A stretch of 45,370 nt of DNA, taken from assembly GCA_938036875.1 (NCBI GenBank), contig CALHVX010000109.1, positions 1-45,370 on the forward strand, in the 5' to 3' direction. Below are positions 32,784-41,472 of the stretch, piece after piece (the stretch's first letter is position 1; every line of letters starts with the position of its first letter). The notes under the pieces are model-generated. The model made no database searches and was not told the origin of the DNA. It saw only the letters and a program-made list of their open reading frames with translations. The translations under genes and the position numbers were made by a program. This DNA is from an uncultured Pseudomonadales bacterium. Lineage in GTDB: Bacteria; Pseudomonadota; Gammaproteobacteria; Pseudomonadales; Azotimanducaceae.

Positions 32784-35462
32784 TTAAGCTTCGGCTACCA
32801 AGTTATTTAACACAAACTGCAGTATGCCACCGGCTTTGAAGTAAGAGATTTCGTTCTCTGTGTCCAAGCGGCTGAGCAGGCTAGCCTGGCTTGTGCTGCC
32901 ATCTGCGCGAGTGATGGTGACCGCAAAATGCTGCCTCGGAGTCAACCCAGCCTCATTTGCAACATAGTCAATACTGATGAGCTCATCACCCGTCAGCCCT
33001 AGGCTAGCGCGCCCTTCACCCTCCAAGAATTGCAGTGGCAGCACTCCCATACCAATCAAGTTAGAACGGTGTATGCGCTCAAAGCTCTCAGCAAGAACCG
33101 CTTGCACACCCAAGAGCCGGGTCCCCTTAGCCGCCCAGTCACGGCTTGAGCCGGTCCCGTACTCCTTACCCGCGATCACGACTAGAGATGTCCCTTCGTT
33201 TTGATAGCGCATTGCCGCATCAAAAATACTCAGCTCATCACCCGTGGGCACGTGCTTGGTATAACCACCCTCGACACCGGGCACCATTTGATTACGAATT
33301 CGGGTATTAGCGAAGGTGCCGCGCATCATCACTTCATGGTTGCCTCGACGGGAACCGTAAGAGTTGAAGTTGGCTTCGTCCACCGCATGCTGCTGCAAAT
33401 AATGGCCAGCTGGGCTATCCGCCTGGATAGCACCCGCCGGTGAGATGTGGTCAGTGGTCACCGAATCACCTAGCAGCGCCAGGATACGTGCGTTTTGTAC
33501 TTGCGGCTCCTGGTCAAGCTGGTTCTCCATGGTGAAGAACGGTGGCTGCTTGATATAAGTAGAGTTTTCCCAGCCATAGGTACCTTCGCTGCTCACGTCG
33601 ATAGCGCGCCATGCTTCAGGGCCGGTGAAAACATCCGCATACTGCTCATCGAACATCGCCGCAGACACTTGTGCCACCGAACGAGAAATTTCGGCGTTGC
33701 TTGGCCAAATATCCTTTAGGTAAACATCTTGGCCCTCTTTGTCTTGGCCAATAGGATCGGTTGCTAAGTTGATGCGCGTGGTACCAGCAATGGCATAAGC
33801 GACTACCAAGGGCGGCGAAGCAAGCCAGTTGGTCCGTACCTCTTGGTGCACCCGACCTTCAAAGTTTCGGTTGCCGGACAGCACAGAAGCGACCACCAGA
33901 TCACCTTCGCTGATCGCTGCCGTGATACGTTCAGGCAAGGGTCCTGAGTTACCAATGCAAGTGGTGCAACCATAACCTACCAAGTTAAACCCTAAAGCAT
34001 CCAAGGAATCTTGCAGCGTGGTTTTTTCTAGATATTCGGTCACCACCTTAGAGCCAGGTGCTAACGATGTTTTGACCCAAGGCTTAACGCTTAGCCCTTT
34101 AGCTAACGCATTCTTGGCCACCAAACCCGCGCCCAGCATCACCGCCGGATTTGATGTGTTGGTACACGAGGTGATGGCGGCAATCACTACATCACCGTGG
34201 TGTAGTTTGTTATCTGTCCCTGGAATAGCCACGCTTATGTCTTTGCTAGCCGCACGACCTTCCAAATCCAGCGCGTCATCAAACGCACGCTTCAAGTCGG
34301 TCATGGCTACCCGGTCTTGTGGTCGCTTAGGACCGGCAAGCGAGGGCACAACGCTGGCCAAATCTAGCTCTAGGGTATCGGCAAACTGTGCATCAGGCAG
34401 TGAATCATCACGCCACAAGCCCTGGGCTTTGGCATAAGCTTCCACCAAGCTTACGGTTTCTTTGGGACGGTCCGTTAACCGCAGATAGTTTATGGTTTCG
34501 GCATCAATAGGAAAGAAGCCGCAAGTTGCGCCATACTCAGGTGCCATATTGGCAATGGTTGCTCTATCCGCTAACGACAGCTCATCCAAACCAGGGCCAA
34601 AAAACTCGACAAATTTTCCGACAACACCCAGTTGTCGCAACATTTCTACTACCCGAAGGACTAGGTCCGTTGCTGTTACCCCTTCGTTAAGACCACCCGA
34701 CAGCTTAAAGCCGACAACTTGGGGAATCAGCATCGAGATAGGCTGGCCCAACATCGCCGCTTCCGCCTCAATACCACCAACGCCCCAACCCAACACGCCC
34801 AGGCCATTAATCATGGTGGTGTGACTATCCGTGCCAACCAAGGTATCCGGATAGGCAACGGTGCGACCATCCACACTTTTGGTCCAGACCGCCTTCGCCA
34901 AAAACTCCAGATTCACCTGATGGCAAATCCCGGTCCCCGGTGGCACAACCCGAAAGTTATCAAAGGCTTGTTGACCCCAGCGCAAAAAGCGGTAACGCTC
35001 CCGATTACGCTGCATCTCCATTTCAACGTTTGCGCCGAACGCTGCTTCGGTTCCAAACTCGTCCACCATAACCGAATGGTCGATCACCAAATCTACCGGG
35101 GACAATGGGTTGATGATGGATGGGTCGTGACCAGCAGCCACAACAACGCTGCGCATAGCGGCAAGGTCCGCCACCGCCGGAACCCCGGTGAAATCTTGCA
35201 TCAGCACACGTGCGGGGCGAAACGCAATTTCTTCTGCGCTGTAGGCGTTGGTTGCTGAACCTGCCACCGCGCGGATATCAGGTTCGGTCACCGTGATGCC
35301 GTTTTCGGCTCGCAACAGATTTTCTAGCAGTATCTTGATAGACATGGGCAACCGATCTACCGCGCCTAGCCCTGCGGCTTGCGCCGCCGGCAAGCTGAAG
35401 TAATCATACTCCTGACCATCCACCTTCAGGGTTTGCTTAGTGTTCCAACTGTTCTGGCTCAT
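32784..35462 (-). CDS. acnA: Aconitate hydratase A
   Basis: 892 residues, the normal size for AcnA/IRP-type aconitase. The [4Fe-4S] cluster ligands are visible in [12 protein letters not shown] and [12 protein letters not shown]. Other landmarks are [26 protein letters not shown], the swivel domain entry [12 protein letters not shown] and [14 protein letters not shown]. It interconverts citrate and isocitrate in the TCA cycle. GGAG lies five bases before the ATG. Single-gene unit; the nearest gene upstream on the same strand is an NTF2-like protein 73 bases away. Confidence 0.98.
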   Translation of the reverse strand: MSQNSWNTKQTLKVDGQEYDYFSLPAAQAAGLGAVDRLPMSIKILLENLLRAENGITVTEPDIRAVAGSATNAYSAEEIAFRPARVLMQDFTGVPAVADLAAMRSVVVAAGHDPSIINPLSPVDLVIDHSVMVDEFGTEAAFGANVEMEMQRNRERYRFLRWGQQAFDNFRVVPPGTGICHQVNLEFLAKAVWTKSVDGRTVAYPDTLVGTDSHTTMINGLGVLGWGVGGIEAEAAMLGQPISMLIPQVVGFKLSGGLNEGVTATDLVLRVVEMLRQLGVVGKFVEFFGPGLDELSLADRATIANMAPEYGATCGFFPIDAETINYLRLTDRPKETVSLVEAYAKAQGLWRDDSLPDAQFADTLELDLASVVPSLAGPKRPQDRVAMTDLKRAFDDALDLEGRAASKDISVAIPGTDNKLHHGDVVIAAITSCTNTSNPAVMLGAGLVAKNALAKGLSVKPWVKTSLAPGSKVVTEYLEKTTLQDSLDALGFNLVGYGCTTCIGNSGPLPERITAAISEGDLVVASVLSGNRNFEGRVHQEVRTNWLASPPLVVAYAIAGTTRINLATDPIGQDKEGQDVYLKDIWPSNAEISRSVAQVSAAMFDEQYADVFTGPEAWRAIDVSSEGTYGWENSTYIKQPPFFTMENQLDQEPQVQNARILALLGDSVTTDHISPAGAIQADSPAGHYLQQHAVDEANFNSYGSRRGNHEVMMRGTFANTRIRNQMVPGVEGGYTKHVPTGDELSIFDAAMRYQNEGTSLVVIAGKEYGTGSSRDWAAKGTRLLGVQAVLAESFERIHRSNLIGMGVLPLQFLEGEGRASLGLTGDELISIDYVANEAGLTPRQHFAVTITRADGSTSQASLLSRLDTENEISYFKAGGILQFVLNNLVAEA

Positions 35463-35534
35463 GGGTTCTCCGCTGTCGATACAACAAAGCCCTAGTTTGC
35501 CTGATGTTGCTCACCCAGCGATAGTCGCTCGCCA

Positions 35535-35909
35535 TCAACCGCCCACCAAAGGCAGGTACACCTCGCGCACAATCTTGCCATTCTCCACGGTAAAAACGCC
35601 CATCTCGGTCATCTGCGAGCGACCCTGGCCTTCCATGGTCACGTCCATACCGAACTTAATGGCCATCTGGTTATCGCCGACCGCGGCATACGGGCCTTCT
35701 GCCGTGACCTCATGCATGGTGGCAACCCCGTTCCACCAGGCATGCTTTTCTCGGACTGCCGCAATGCCCTCAAAGACATCCGGCGTGCCATCCTGGCCGT
35801 CTGCTTCGATGCTGACGACATTGTCAGCGTACAGCTCATCTAAAGCCTGCGCATCTTTATCGGCGGTGGTTAAAGCGATTAGACGTTGTCCTACTTCGAT
35901 AGCATTCAT
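35535..35909 (-). CDS. NTF2/SnoaL-like small protein
   Basis: 124 residues with the cone-shaped NTF2 fold pattern: LYADNVVSIEADGQDGTPDVFEGIAAVREKHAWW, then MHEVTAEGPYAAVGDNQMAIKFGMDVTMEG and a final MGVFTVENGKIVREVYLP. Members range from isomerases and cyclases to binding proteins; the role cannot be told. GGAG lies seven bases upstream of the ATG. It precedes acnA on the same strand but a link is not evident. Confidence 0.85.
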   Translation of the reverse strand: MNAIEVGQRLIALTTADKDAQALDELYADNVVSIEADGQDGTPDVFEGIAAVREKHAWWNGVATMHEVTAEGPYAAVGDNQMAIKFGMDVTMEGQGRSQMTEMGVFTVENGKIVREVYLPLVGG

Positions 35910-36019
35910 CGGTTGCTCCCAGTGTGAATTGTTTACAGAGCTTAACCTAGACTAGATCTGCCGTTGAGCAGGCTACTGACACAGATCGGCAGGAGAGAAA
36001 GGATTGTGCATGCGAAAGA

Positions 36020-36050
36020 AGGCCAGCTAAGGACCTAACCCGGCTGGCCT
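36020..36050 (-). terminator. Hairpin after the glycine-rich membrane protein gene
   Basis: AGGCCAGC and GCTGGCCT form a perfect 8-base stem with a 15-base loop, followed on the minus strand by TTCTTTC. It lies 20 bases beyond the stop at 36071. Confidence 0.6.
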
Positions 36051-36070
36051 CAAATTGGATACCAGGATGT

Positions 36071-36349
36071 TTAGGCTTTAGACATAGCGCCTTTAACCGC
36101 ACCAATGATCGCCATGACAACACCACCACCGACGCCACCGCTAGCAACGGTACTAACAATGGATCCAACATCCATGCCGCCGCCTGCTGCACCCATACCT
36201 AGCATACCCAAGATGGTGCCACCGAGACCGCCACCGACAATACCTGCAACGGAGTTCCACAAGGTACCCAGGCTTAACTTCTTGAATAGTGCTCCAGCAA
36301 CATTACCGCCAACCGCACCACTGATTAAGTTAATAATTAATGCTTCCAT
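36071..36349 (-). CDS. Small glycine-rich membrane protein
   Basis: 92 residues made of glycine-zipper-like hydrophobic segments (LIINLISGAVGGNVAGALFKK, SVAGIVGGGLGGTILGMLGMG, GGVGGGVVMAIIGAVKGAM). It resembles a family of conserved hypothetical membrane proteins of similar size in proteobacteria; no function is known. A good extended -10 promoter lies 57 bases upstream and a hairpin follows, so it is a stand-alone gene. The N-terminus could be a membrane helix rather than a cleaved signal. Confidence 0.8.
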   Translation of the reverse strand: MEALIINLISGAVGGNVAGALFKKLSLGTLWNSVAGIVGGGLGGTILGMLGMGAAGGGMDVGSIVSTVASGGVGGGVVMAIIGAVKGAMSKA

Positions 36350-36405
36350 TAGATTCTTCCCTCTGGTTAATTTCAGACCGTGCTTTGCTTGCGTTGAACG
36401 GGCCT

Positions 36406-36414
36406 ATTATAACA
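36406..36414 (-). promoter_or_regulatory. Extended -10 promoter element
   Basis: On the minus strand the sequence reads TGTTATAAT, a perfect extended -10 (TGnTATAAT), 57 bases ahead of the ATG at 36349. No good -35 is present, as is usual for extended -10 promoters. Confidence 0.55.
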
Positions 36415-36495
36415 AGAGAATGCACAACACAGGGTGTTAGTCACCCACCTGTGACAGCTATTTCACGTACGTAACAAGGTTGTATCAAGCATGTA

Positions 36496-36966
36496 CTAGA
36501 CTAATGTTCTTACTGCTGCATGAGTGCTGATGAGCCCTGCTGTGACCACTCGGGCCGTGATCCCACCGTGACCACGCATCGCATTGTAACCGCCAGGTCC
36601 TAGCAAGGTTTCCATGCGACTGCAGGGATGACATAACCCCGTCATTTCAAGCTCTGCTGAGCCGATGCAAAATCGCTTGTTCTTAAGTGCTAATAGGTTG
36701 ATGCCTTGCACAACAATATTGCGCCTAAGCCGCTCAGCGGAAATGTCATTACTCCCTAAGCAACTGGCCACAACCTTAAGGTGTTCAGCTTGCACCAAGG
36801 TAACCTGGCGATCACCGGAGCGACCTTGATAGCGATCACCTTGCAATCCAGATTCGGTTGTTGCCTCGACCTGCGACACTACCTGCATCAACGCTTTGCG
36901 CGCGGGGCGCAGGCCGATCCAGACCACCTCCCCCACTTGGGGAAGTGTGTCAAACAGTGTTTGCAA
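36496..36966 (-). CDS. MOSC domain protein
   Basis: 156 residues. The MOSC (molybdenum cofactor sulfurase C-terminal) fold is visible in GLQGDRYQGRSGDRQVTLVQAEHL, RLRRNIVVQGINLLALK and the conserved Cys in GLCHPCSRME, followed by GHGGITARVV. Such proteins are thought to bind or transfer sulfur to molybdenum cofactor or act on N-hydroxylated compounds. The TTG start has a poor ribosome site and may be wrong by a few codons. It follows msrA by 15 bases on the same strand. Confidence 0.85.
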   Translation of the reverse strand: MQTLFDTLPQVGEVVWIGLRPARKALMQVVSQVEATTESGLQGDRYQGRSGDRQVTLVQAEHLKVVASCLGSNDISAERLRRNIVVQGINLLALKNKRFCIGSAELEMTGLCHPCSRMETLLGPGGYNAMRGHGGITARVVTAGLISTHAAVRTLV

Positions 36967-36981
36967 CGTACCGGTGATCGG

Positions 36982-37497
36982 TTAGGACACTTTGCGCTGG
37001 GGCAATTGCCAATCAGGCCGGACAAAGTGGCAGGTATAGCCGTTGGGAATTCGCTCTAGATAATCTTGATGCTCTGGTTCGGCAACCCAAAAATCACCCA
37101 CCGGCGCAATTTCAGTCACTACCTTGCCAGGCCACAAACCGGATGCATCCACATCGGCAATGGTGTCTTTGGCAACCGCTAGCTGCTCATCGTTGCAGTA
37201 GTAAATACCAGAGCGATAGGACATACCTAAATCGTTACCCTGACGGTTGGGTGTGGATGGGTCGTGGATCTGAAAGAAAAACTCAAGCAGTTGCCGATAG
37301 CTTAGCTTGCTTGGGTCAAAGATAATTTCAATGGCTTCAGCATGGGTACCGTGGTTGCGGTAGGTTGCATTGGGTACATCACCACCGCTGTAGCCTACTT
37401 GGGTGGCGAGAACCCCAGGCATTTTGCGAATCAAATCTTGCATGCCCCAGAAGCAGCCGCCGGCGAGCACAGCACGTTCTTGCGTAGAATCTGACAT
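36982..37497 (-). CDS. msrA: Peptide methionine-S-sulfoxide reductase
   Basis: 171 residues. The active-site GCFWG lies at residues 14-18 with catalytic Cys15, and the family blocks [16 protein letters not shown] and [12 protein letters not shown] are present. It reduces methionine-S-sulfoxide in proteins with thioredoxin. A strong GGAGG lies four bases before the ATG. No resolving CxxC C-terminal pair is seen. It is followed by the MOSC gene; both fit redox or sulfur chemistry. Confidence 0.96.
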   Translation of the reverse strand: MSDSTQERAVLAGGCFWGMQDLIRKMPGVLATQVGYSGGDVPNATYRNHGTHAEAIEIIFDPSKLSYRQLLEFFFQIHDPSTPNRQGNDLGMSYRSGIYYCNDEQLAVAKDTIADVDASGLWPGKVVTEIAPVGDFWVAEPEHQDYLERIPNGYTCHFVRPDWQLPQRKVS

Positions 37498-37545
37498 ATA
37501 TCCTCCAATTTGTTGCTTAAGAATACCAGTTGGCAGGGGCTGACG

Positions 37546-38532
37546 TCACAGCACGCTCTTATCAATGGCTTCGATCAGCGCTTGATCCAACCTAGGCGCC
37601 GCTTCTGCAGCCACACACTCGGTAAGCTCCTCACGATTCTTCACCCCAAGCACCAAGGTATCCACACCTTCCATCGCCAACGCATATTGATGCGCTAGGT
37701 AAGATGGGGTGACGCCATGCTCTCGTGCAAGCGCGCGAAAGCGGGCGGCGCGACGATAATCTTGGTTCTCAGGAGAGCTTGCACGCAGGGTACGATCCAG
37801 TTGCTCCGTGAGCGAACCCGCAGCCACCGCCCGAATTCCCATCACACCGACCCCTCGCGCTTTAGCGGCGACAATGGTTTCACGTGGCCTTTGGGGCTCA
37901 TCGGCTATTGCCATGCCACCCGACGAATCCAAGACGTTGGTAATGCACTGAACAACGTCCGGTGGCGTGTCTTGGGCTAGCACCGCCAAGTTTTCTTGCT
38001 GCGTGCTTGCCGCCGTTATCCCCCAAGCGCCGATACGGCCTTGTTGCTTAAGGCGCTCGAAGGCGGGCACCACCGCTTCCTGAAAGCGACTGAAAGGCAC
38101 GGCAATTTGCGGCAACCACTTGGGCCGCAATGGCTTGGGGCTCAACGAATCGGTCCAGCCATCCGCAATAACATAACCGTGCAAAATGAACACATCCACG
38201 TAGTCCCGACCCAAACGCTCGCAGCTGTCGTTGAGAGATTGGGTCAAGCGTTGCTCAACCTCATCTGCTGGCACATCGCCCAGCAAATGTTTGGTGGTGA
38301 GGTGCACATCATCCGGGTAGCCGTCACTGAAGGCCATGCCGACCACGCGCTCTGCTTCACCATCTCCATACATCGGGGCAAGGTCAAAACAGTTGATGCC
38401 ACTGGCGTGGGCTTGTTTGACCGTAGCCAGCGCCTCATTGCGGTCGGTGGCACCCCAGACTTGGCCTATACCGCCACCCCCAAGGGTTAAACGACTAGCG
38501 GAAAAACAGTTGCCGAGCGATTGGTAGTGCAT
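37546..38532 (-). CDS. Aldo/keto reductase
   Basis: 328 residues from the ATG at 38532, which has AAGGA five bases upstream; a longer in-frame start adds 18 unlikely residues. The TIM-barrel signature FDLAPMYGDGEAERVVG holds the catalytic Asp and Tyr, with TTKHLLGD giving the Lys strand. It reduces aldehydes or oxidises polyols with NADP; the branch is like L-fucose dehydrogenase/pyridoxal-type AKRs. It is divergent from the SDR-like gene at 38689, with tandem repeats in the shared region. Confidence 0.88.
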   Translation of the reverse strand: MHYQSLGNCFSASRLTLGGGGIGQVWGATDRNEALATVKQAHASGINCFDLAPMYGDGEAERVVGMAFSDGYPDDVHLTTKHLLGDVPADEVEQRLTQSLNDSCERLGRDYVDVFILHGYVIADGWTDSLSPKPLRPKWLPQIAVPFSRFQEAVVPAFERLKQQGRIGAWGITAASTQQENLAVLAQDTPPDVVQCITNVLDSSGGMAIADEPQRPRETIVAAKARGVGVMGIRAVAAGSLTEQLDRTLRASSPENQDYRRAARFRALAREHGVTPSYLAHQYALAMEGVDTLVLGVKNREELTECVAAEAAPRLDQALIEAIDKSVL

Positions 38533-38566
38533 ATAGGTCCTTGGCGCATTGGTTATCTTCTGTTTG

Positions 38567-38605
38567 ATAGGAGTACTATTCAGCAAGATATCAATAGGGG
38601 TACTA
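38567..38605. repeat. Two direct repeats ATAGGRGTACTA, 27 bases apart
   Basis: ATAGGAGTACTA at 38567-38578 and ATAGGGGTACTA at 38594-38605 match in 11 of 12 bases. They lie between divergent starts at 38532 and 38689 and could be tandem binding sites for a regulator not encoded nearby. Confidence 0.5.
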
Positions 38606-38615
38606 GTGCAGTTTA

Positions 38616-38643
38616 GGTGGTTATTTCTAACTTGGATACCACC
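38616..38643. promoter_or_regulatory. Inverted repeat GGTGGT/ACCACC
   Basis: Six-base perfect arms with a 16-base spacer, 45 bases upstream of the SDR-like start at 38689. Weak evidence for an operator. Confidence 0.3.
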
Positions 38644-38688
38644 AACCTAAGTGAGCTAGCCGTTTGATCTTTTCAGGGGAAGGTCCTT

Positions 38689-39408
38689 ATGAAAACCGCA
38701 TTAATCGTTGGTGTTGGCGAAGCAACCGGTGCAAGCCTTAGTCGCAACCTAGCAACGGATCACCAAGTCGCTTTAGTGGCGCGCTCTGCGGATTGCATCG
38801 AAGGCCTCGCAAGCGAACTGCCAAATTGCACCGCTTTTCGTTGCGATGTGAGCGATGCGCAAGCTTGGACACAAACCTTGGAGGCTATCGAAACCAAATT
38901 TGGTATCCCACAACGGATTATCTACAACACCGAAGGGGGTGGCTGGGGCACCTATGACCAAATTGATCGGCAAGCCTTTACTCAGAGTTTTGCCACTAAC
39001 GTATCCAGTTTGTTGCTGTTAGCGCAAAAATGGTTCCCACCGGTGGTTGCCTCAGGAGCGCCTTTGCACTTCATCATCAACTCTTCTCGTGCAGCACAAT
39101 CCCCCTCCCCCAGCTTCACCGGACTTGGGCCAAGTCGAGCAGCCCAATTTAATCTGGCACAAGCGCTGCTGCAAACTGTGGAGGCCAGTGCAATCGATTT
39201 TAGAATGTTGATTATTGGCGGCCCAATCGATGAACCCAACATGCGGCATATGCTGCCAGCGCTCAAAACAAATCAGTTTATTGCCCCGAACCGCATTGCC
39301 GAGAACATTCGGTCATTGTTTGACTTGATGCTCGAAGGAAAGCTAGAAGCCGGAGAGTTTGCTGTCGAGATACGACCGCCTACATCTGACCGCGTTGAAA
39401 CAGATTGA
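38689..39408 (+). CDS. SDR-fold protein lacking the usual catalytic Tyr-Lys
   Basis: 239 residues. The Rossmann start ALIVGVGEATGASLSRNLA and the strand FRCDVSDAQAW are SDR-like, but NNAG is replaced by YNTEGGG, and after S132-S133 the region where YxxxK should stand reads GLGPSRAAQ. A normal SDR reaction therefore seems unlikely. AAGG lies five bases before the ATG. It is followed by a crotonase (40 bases) and an amidohydrolase on the same strand, so it may be a binding or assembly partner in that pathway, or a non-classical reductase. Confidence 0.8.
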   Translation: MKTALIVGVGEATGASLSRNLATDHQVALVARSADCIEGLASELPNCTAFRCDVSDAQAWTQTLEAIETKFGIPQRIIYNTEGGGWGTYDQIDRQAFTQSFATNVSSLLLLAQKWFPPVVASGAPLHFIINSSRAAQSPSPSFTGLGPSRAAQFNLAQALLQTVEASAIDFRMLIIGGPIDEPNMRHMLPALKTNQFIAPNRIAENIRSLFDLMLEGKLEAGEFAVEIRPPTSDRVETD

Positions 39409-39448
39409 CTAACCAACGACCCACACAACCCTTAAAAAGGATCCGCCA

Positions 39449-40300
39449 GTGAGCCACCTACTGCTTAGCAAAGAATCACACATCGCCACCATTACCTTTA
39501 ACCGCCCAGAAAAGCGCAATGCTTACAGTCCCGAAATGGCGGTCAAACTGACCCAGTACTTACGTGAGTGCGATAAAGACCCGGGCGTGCGTGTGGTGAT
39601 CATCACCGGGGCTGGCGATGCGTTCTGCGTCGGCCTAGACATGAACGATGTACGCGCACGCGGCTCAAGCGATGATGAACCCAAAGATACGGACGACCAC
39701 CCAACCCAACGCGTCTTGCGCACCTACCCTTTTCAGATTTCAAAACCCGTTATCTGCGCCATCAATGGCGCCGCGGGCGGATTTGGTGCGGCCTATCCAC
39801 TGACCTGCGACATTCGCCTAGCGGCGGAGGACGCCTCCATTGCCTTTTCTTTTGTGAAGTGGGGTTTGATCCCAGAAATGGGCGCAACTTGGTCATTACC
39901 ACGCCTTATTGGAATTGAAAAAACCTCTGATCTCTTGCTCACCGGCCGAAAAATTACCGGCGCAGAAGCAGCCGACATGGGGCTGGTGCTAAAGGCAGTA
40001 CCCAAAAACCAGCTAATGGATGCCGCGCGCGACCTAGCGACCAACATCGCTGAAGGTTCATCCCCTACCGCGGTTTCCATCGTGAAACAGATGACTTGGG
40101 GTCGCATGATGGATGAAGGGGAGTTTTATCGTGCCATCTACGAGGACGACGATGCTATTGGTTGGGCCATCAACGGCCCGGATGTGGCGGAAGGCAGCGC
40201 CGCTTTCTTCGAAAAGCGCCCGGCCCAATGGGTTGATGTGGTGCCGGAGAACTTGCCAAAGTTTGGTCGACGCAACGCCAACCCCTTTGGCACTGGTTAA
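39449..40300 (+). CDS. Enoyl-CoA hydratase/isomerase family protein
   Basis: 283 residues, GTG start with AAGGA six bases upstream. Crotonase landmarks: ATITFNRPEKRNAYSPEM, GAGDAFCVGLDMNDV (first oxyanion element) and NGAAGGFGAAYPLTCDIRLA (second). The WGLIPEMGATWSLPRLIG block holds a Glu where the first crotonase uses Asp. It acts on a CoA thioester; substrate unknown. It lies between the SDR-like gene and the amidohydrolase gene, with 17 bases to the latter, so these form one operon. Confidence 0.92.
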   Translation: MSHLLLSKESHIATITFNRPEKRNAYSPEMAVKLTQYLRECDKDPGVRVVIITGAGDAFCVGLDMNDVRARGSSDDEPKDTDDHPTQRVLRTYPFQISKPVICAINGAAGGFGAAYPLTCDIRLAAEDASIAFSFVKWGLIPEMGATWSLPRLIGIEKTSDLLLTGRKITGAEAADMGLVLKAVPKNQLMDAARDLATNIAEGSSPTAVSIVKQMTWGRMMDEGEFYRAIYEDDDAIGWAINGPDVAEGSAAFFEKRPAQWVDVVPENLPKFGRRNANPFGTG

Positions 40301-40317
40301 CAAATTTAGGAGCGACG

Positions 40318-41364
40318 ATGACTTATTCAGCATACGATTCAGCAAACGAGCCGATCAATTCTTGGCTAAACCAAGAAACGATAGAAGAGGTTCTAGAACC
40401 CGATCTCCCCATCATCGATCCACACCACCATTTGTGGGACATAAGAACCGCCACCATTGAGCCCCTAGCCAGCTTTGCGCAAAAAGTCTATCTGTGCGAC
40501 GAGATCAGCCAGGACCTTAACGAGTCAGGCCACAACGTAGTGCAAACCGTATTCGCCCAGTGCGGCGCGTTTTTTCGAGCCGATGGACCCCAGGCCATGA
40601 AGTGCGTGGGCGAAACCGAGTTTGTTCACGGCATTGCGGCCATGAGCAACTCAGGAAATTACGGCAAAACCAAGCTGTGCACAGGCATCTTCGGCAGTGC
40701 AGACATGCGGCTAGGCAAAGCGGTAGAACCGGTCTTGCAAGCACACATGGCCGCCTCACCCAACTTTCGAGGCGTTCGTACGGCATTCCCAAGTGATCTA
40801 AACGCGGATTTTATGGACGGCTATGCGCTGCTTGCTAAACATCAGCTGAGCTATGACAACTACTCACCGGATTTTGAACGGCTGCCGACCTTGGCACGAC
40901 TGGCGGATAAAAACCCAGATGTGACCATCATTGTGAATCACCTTGGCGGCACGGTAGATGCCAATGGCAGCAAAGAAGAACTTAAGCGATGGCACGCCAG
41001 CATCGACGCAATAGCGGCGAGTCCAAACGCGGTGATGAAATGTGGTGGCATACAGATGCGTGTAGGTGCCTGGACCCCAAGCTTTCACATGGCACCACAT
41101 CTAGCTAAAGGTGCACCGCCACTTGGCTCAGAAGCACTGTGTGAGCTGCTCTTCCCTTACTACGAATACGTGATCAATGCGTTCGGTCCAAATCGATGTA
41201 TGTTTGAAAGCAACTTTCCAGTAGACAGAGAGTGCGTTTCGTATCGAACCTTATGGAACTTGTTCAAACGGATTGCACAGCGCTTAGGATTAAGCGAGGC
41301 GGAAAAAACGGAGATGTTCAGCGGGACAGCCGCAAAGGCTTATCGACTGAAACTTGAAAGTTAG
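40318..41364 (+). CDS. COG3618-type amidohydrolase (metal-dependent TIM barrel)
   Basis: 348 residues. The metal-binding HxH is in IIDPHHHLWD (H36, H38), a later VNHLGGT gives the beta-strand His, and the C-terminal FGPNRCMFESNFPVD holds the Asp-type region of the family. Members hydrolyse lactones or decarboxylate cyclic and aromatic acids. AGGAG lies close before the ATG. Last gene of the run that begins at 38689, followed by hairpins. With the upstream crotonase it suggests ring or lactone opening in a CoA-dependent route. Confidence 0.9.
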   Translation: MTYSAYDSANEPINSWLNQETIEEVLEPDLPIIDPHHHLWDIRTATIEPLASFAQKVYLCDEISQDLNESGHNVVQTVFAQCGAFFRADGPQAMKCVGETEFVHGIAAMSNSGNYGKTKLCTGIFGSADMRLGKAVEPVLQAHMAASPNFRGVRTAFPSDLNADFMDGYALLAKHQLSYDNYSPDFERLPTLARLADKNPDVTIIVNHLGGTVDANGSKEELKRWHASIDAIAASPNAVMKCGGIQMRVGAWTPSFHMAPHLAKGAPPLGSEALCELLFPYYEYVINAFGPNRCMFESNFPVDRECVSYRTLWNLFKRIAQRLGLSEAEKTEMFSGTAAKAYRLKLES

Positions 41365-41382
41365 AACGAAAACGGCAGAAGC

Positions 41383-41409
41383 GCCAACTAGCAAAGACGG
41401 CTAGTTGGC
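41383..41409. terminator. Hairpin between convergent genes
   Basis: GCCAACTAGC and GCTAGTTGGC form a perfect 10-base stem with a 7-base loop, 19 bases after the amidohydrolase stop. No clear T run follows on the plus strand; on the minus strand TTCTGCCGTTTT does. Confidence 0.5.
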
Positions 41410-41434
41410 TAAGATCGAATTCGAAGCTCTAACA

Positions 41435-41472
41435 GCTACCCAGCACGAACGCACCGGGTAGCCAATTTTCTT
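41435..41472 (+). terminator. Second hairpin with T-rich tail after the amidohydrolase gene
   Basis: GCTACCC and GGGTAGC pair around a 14-base loop and are followed by CAATTTTCTTT on the plus strand, a plausible terminator for the 38689-41364 run. It reaches the stop codon of the convergent receptor gene. Confidence 0.5.
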
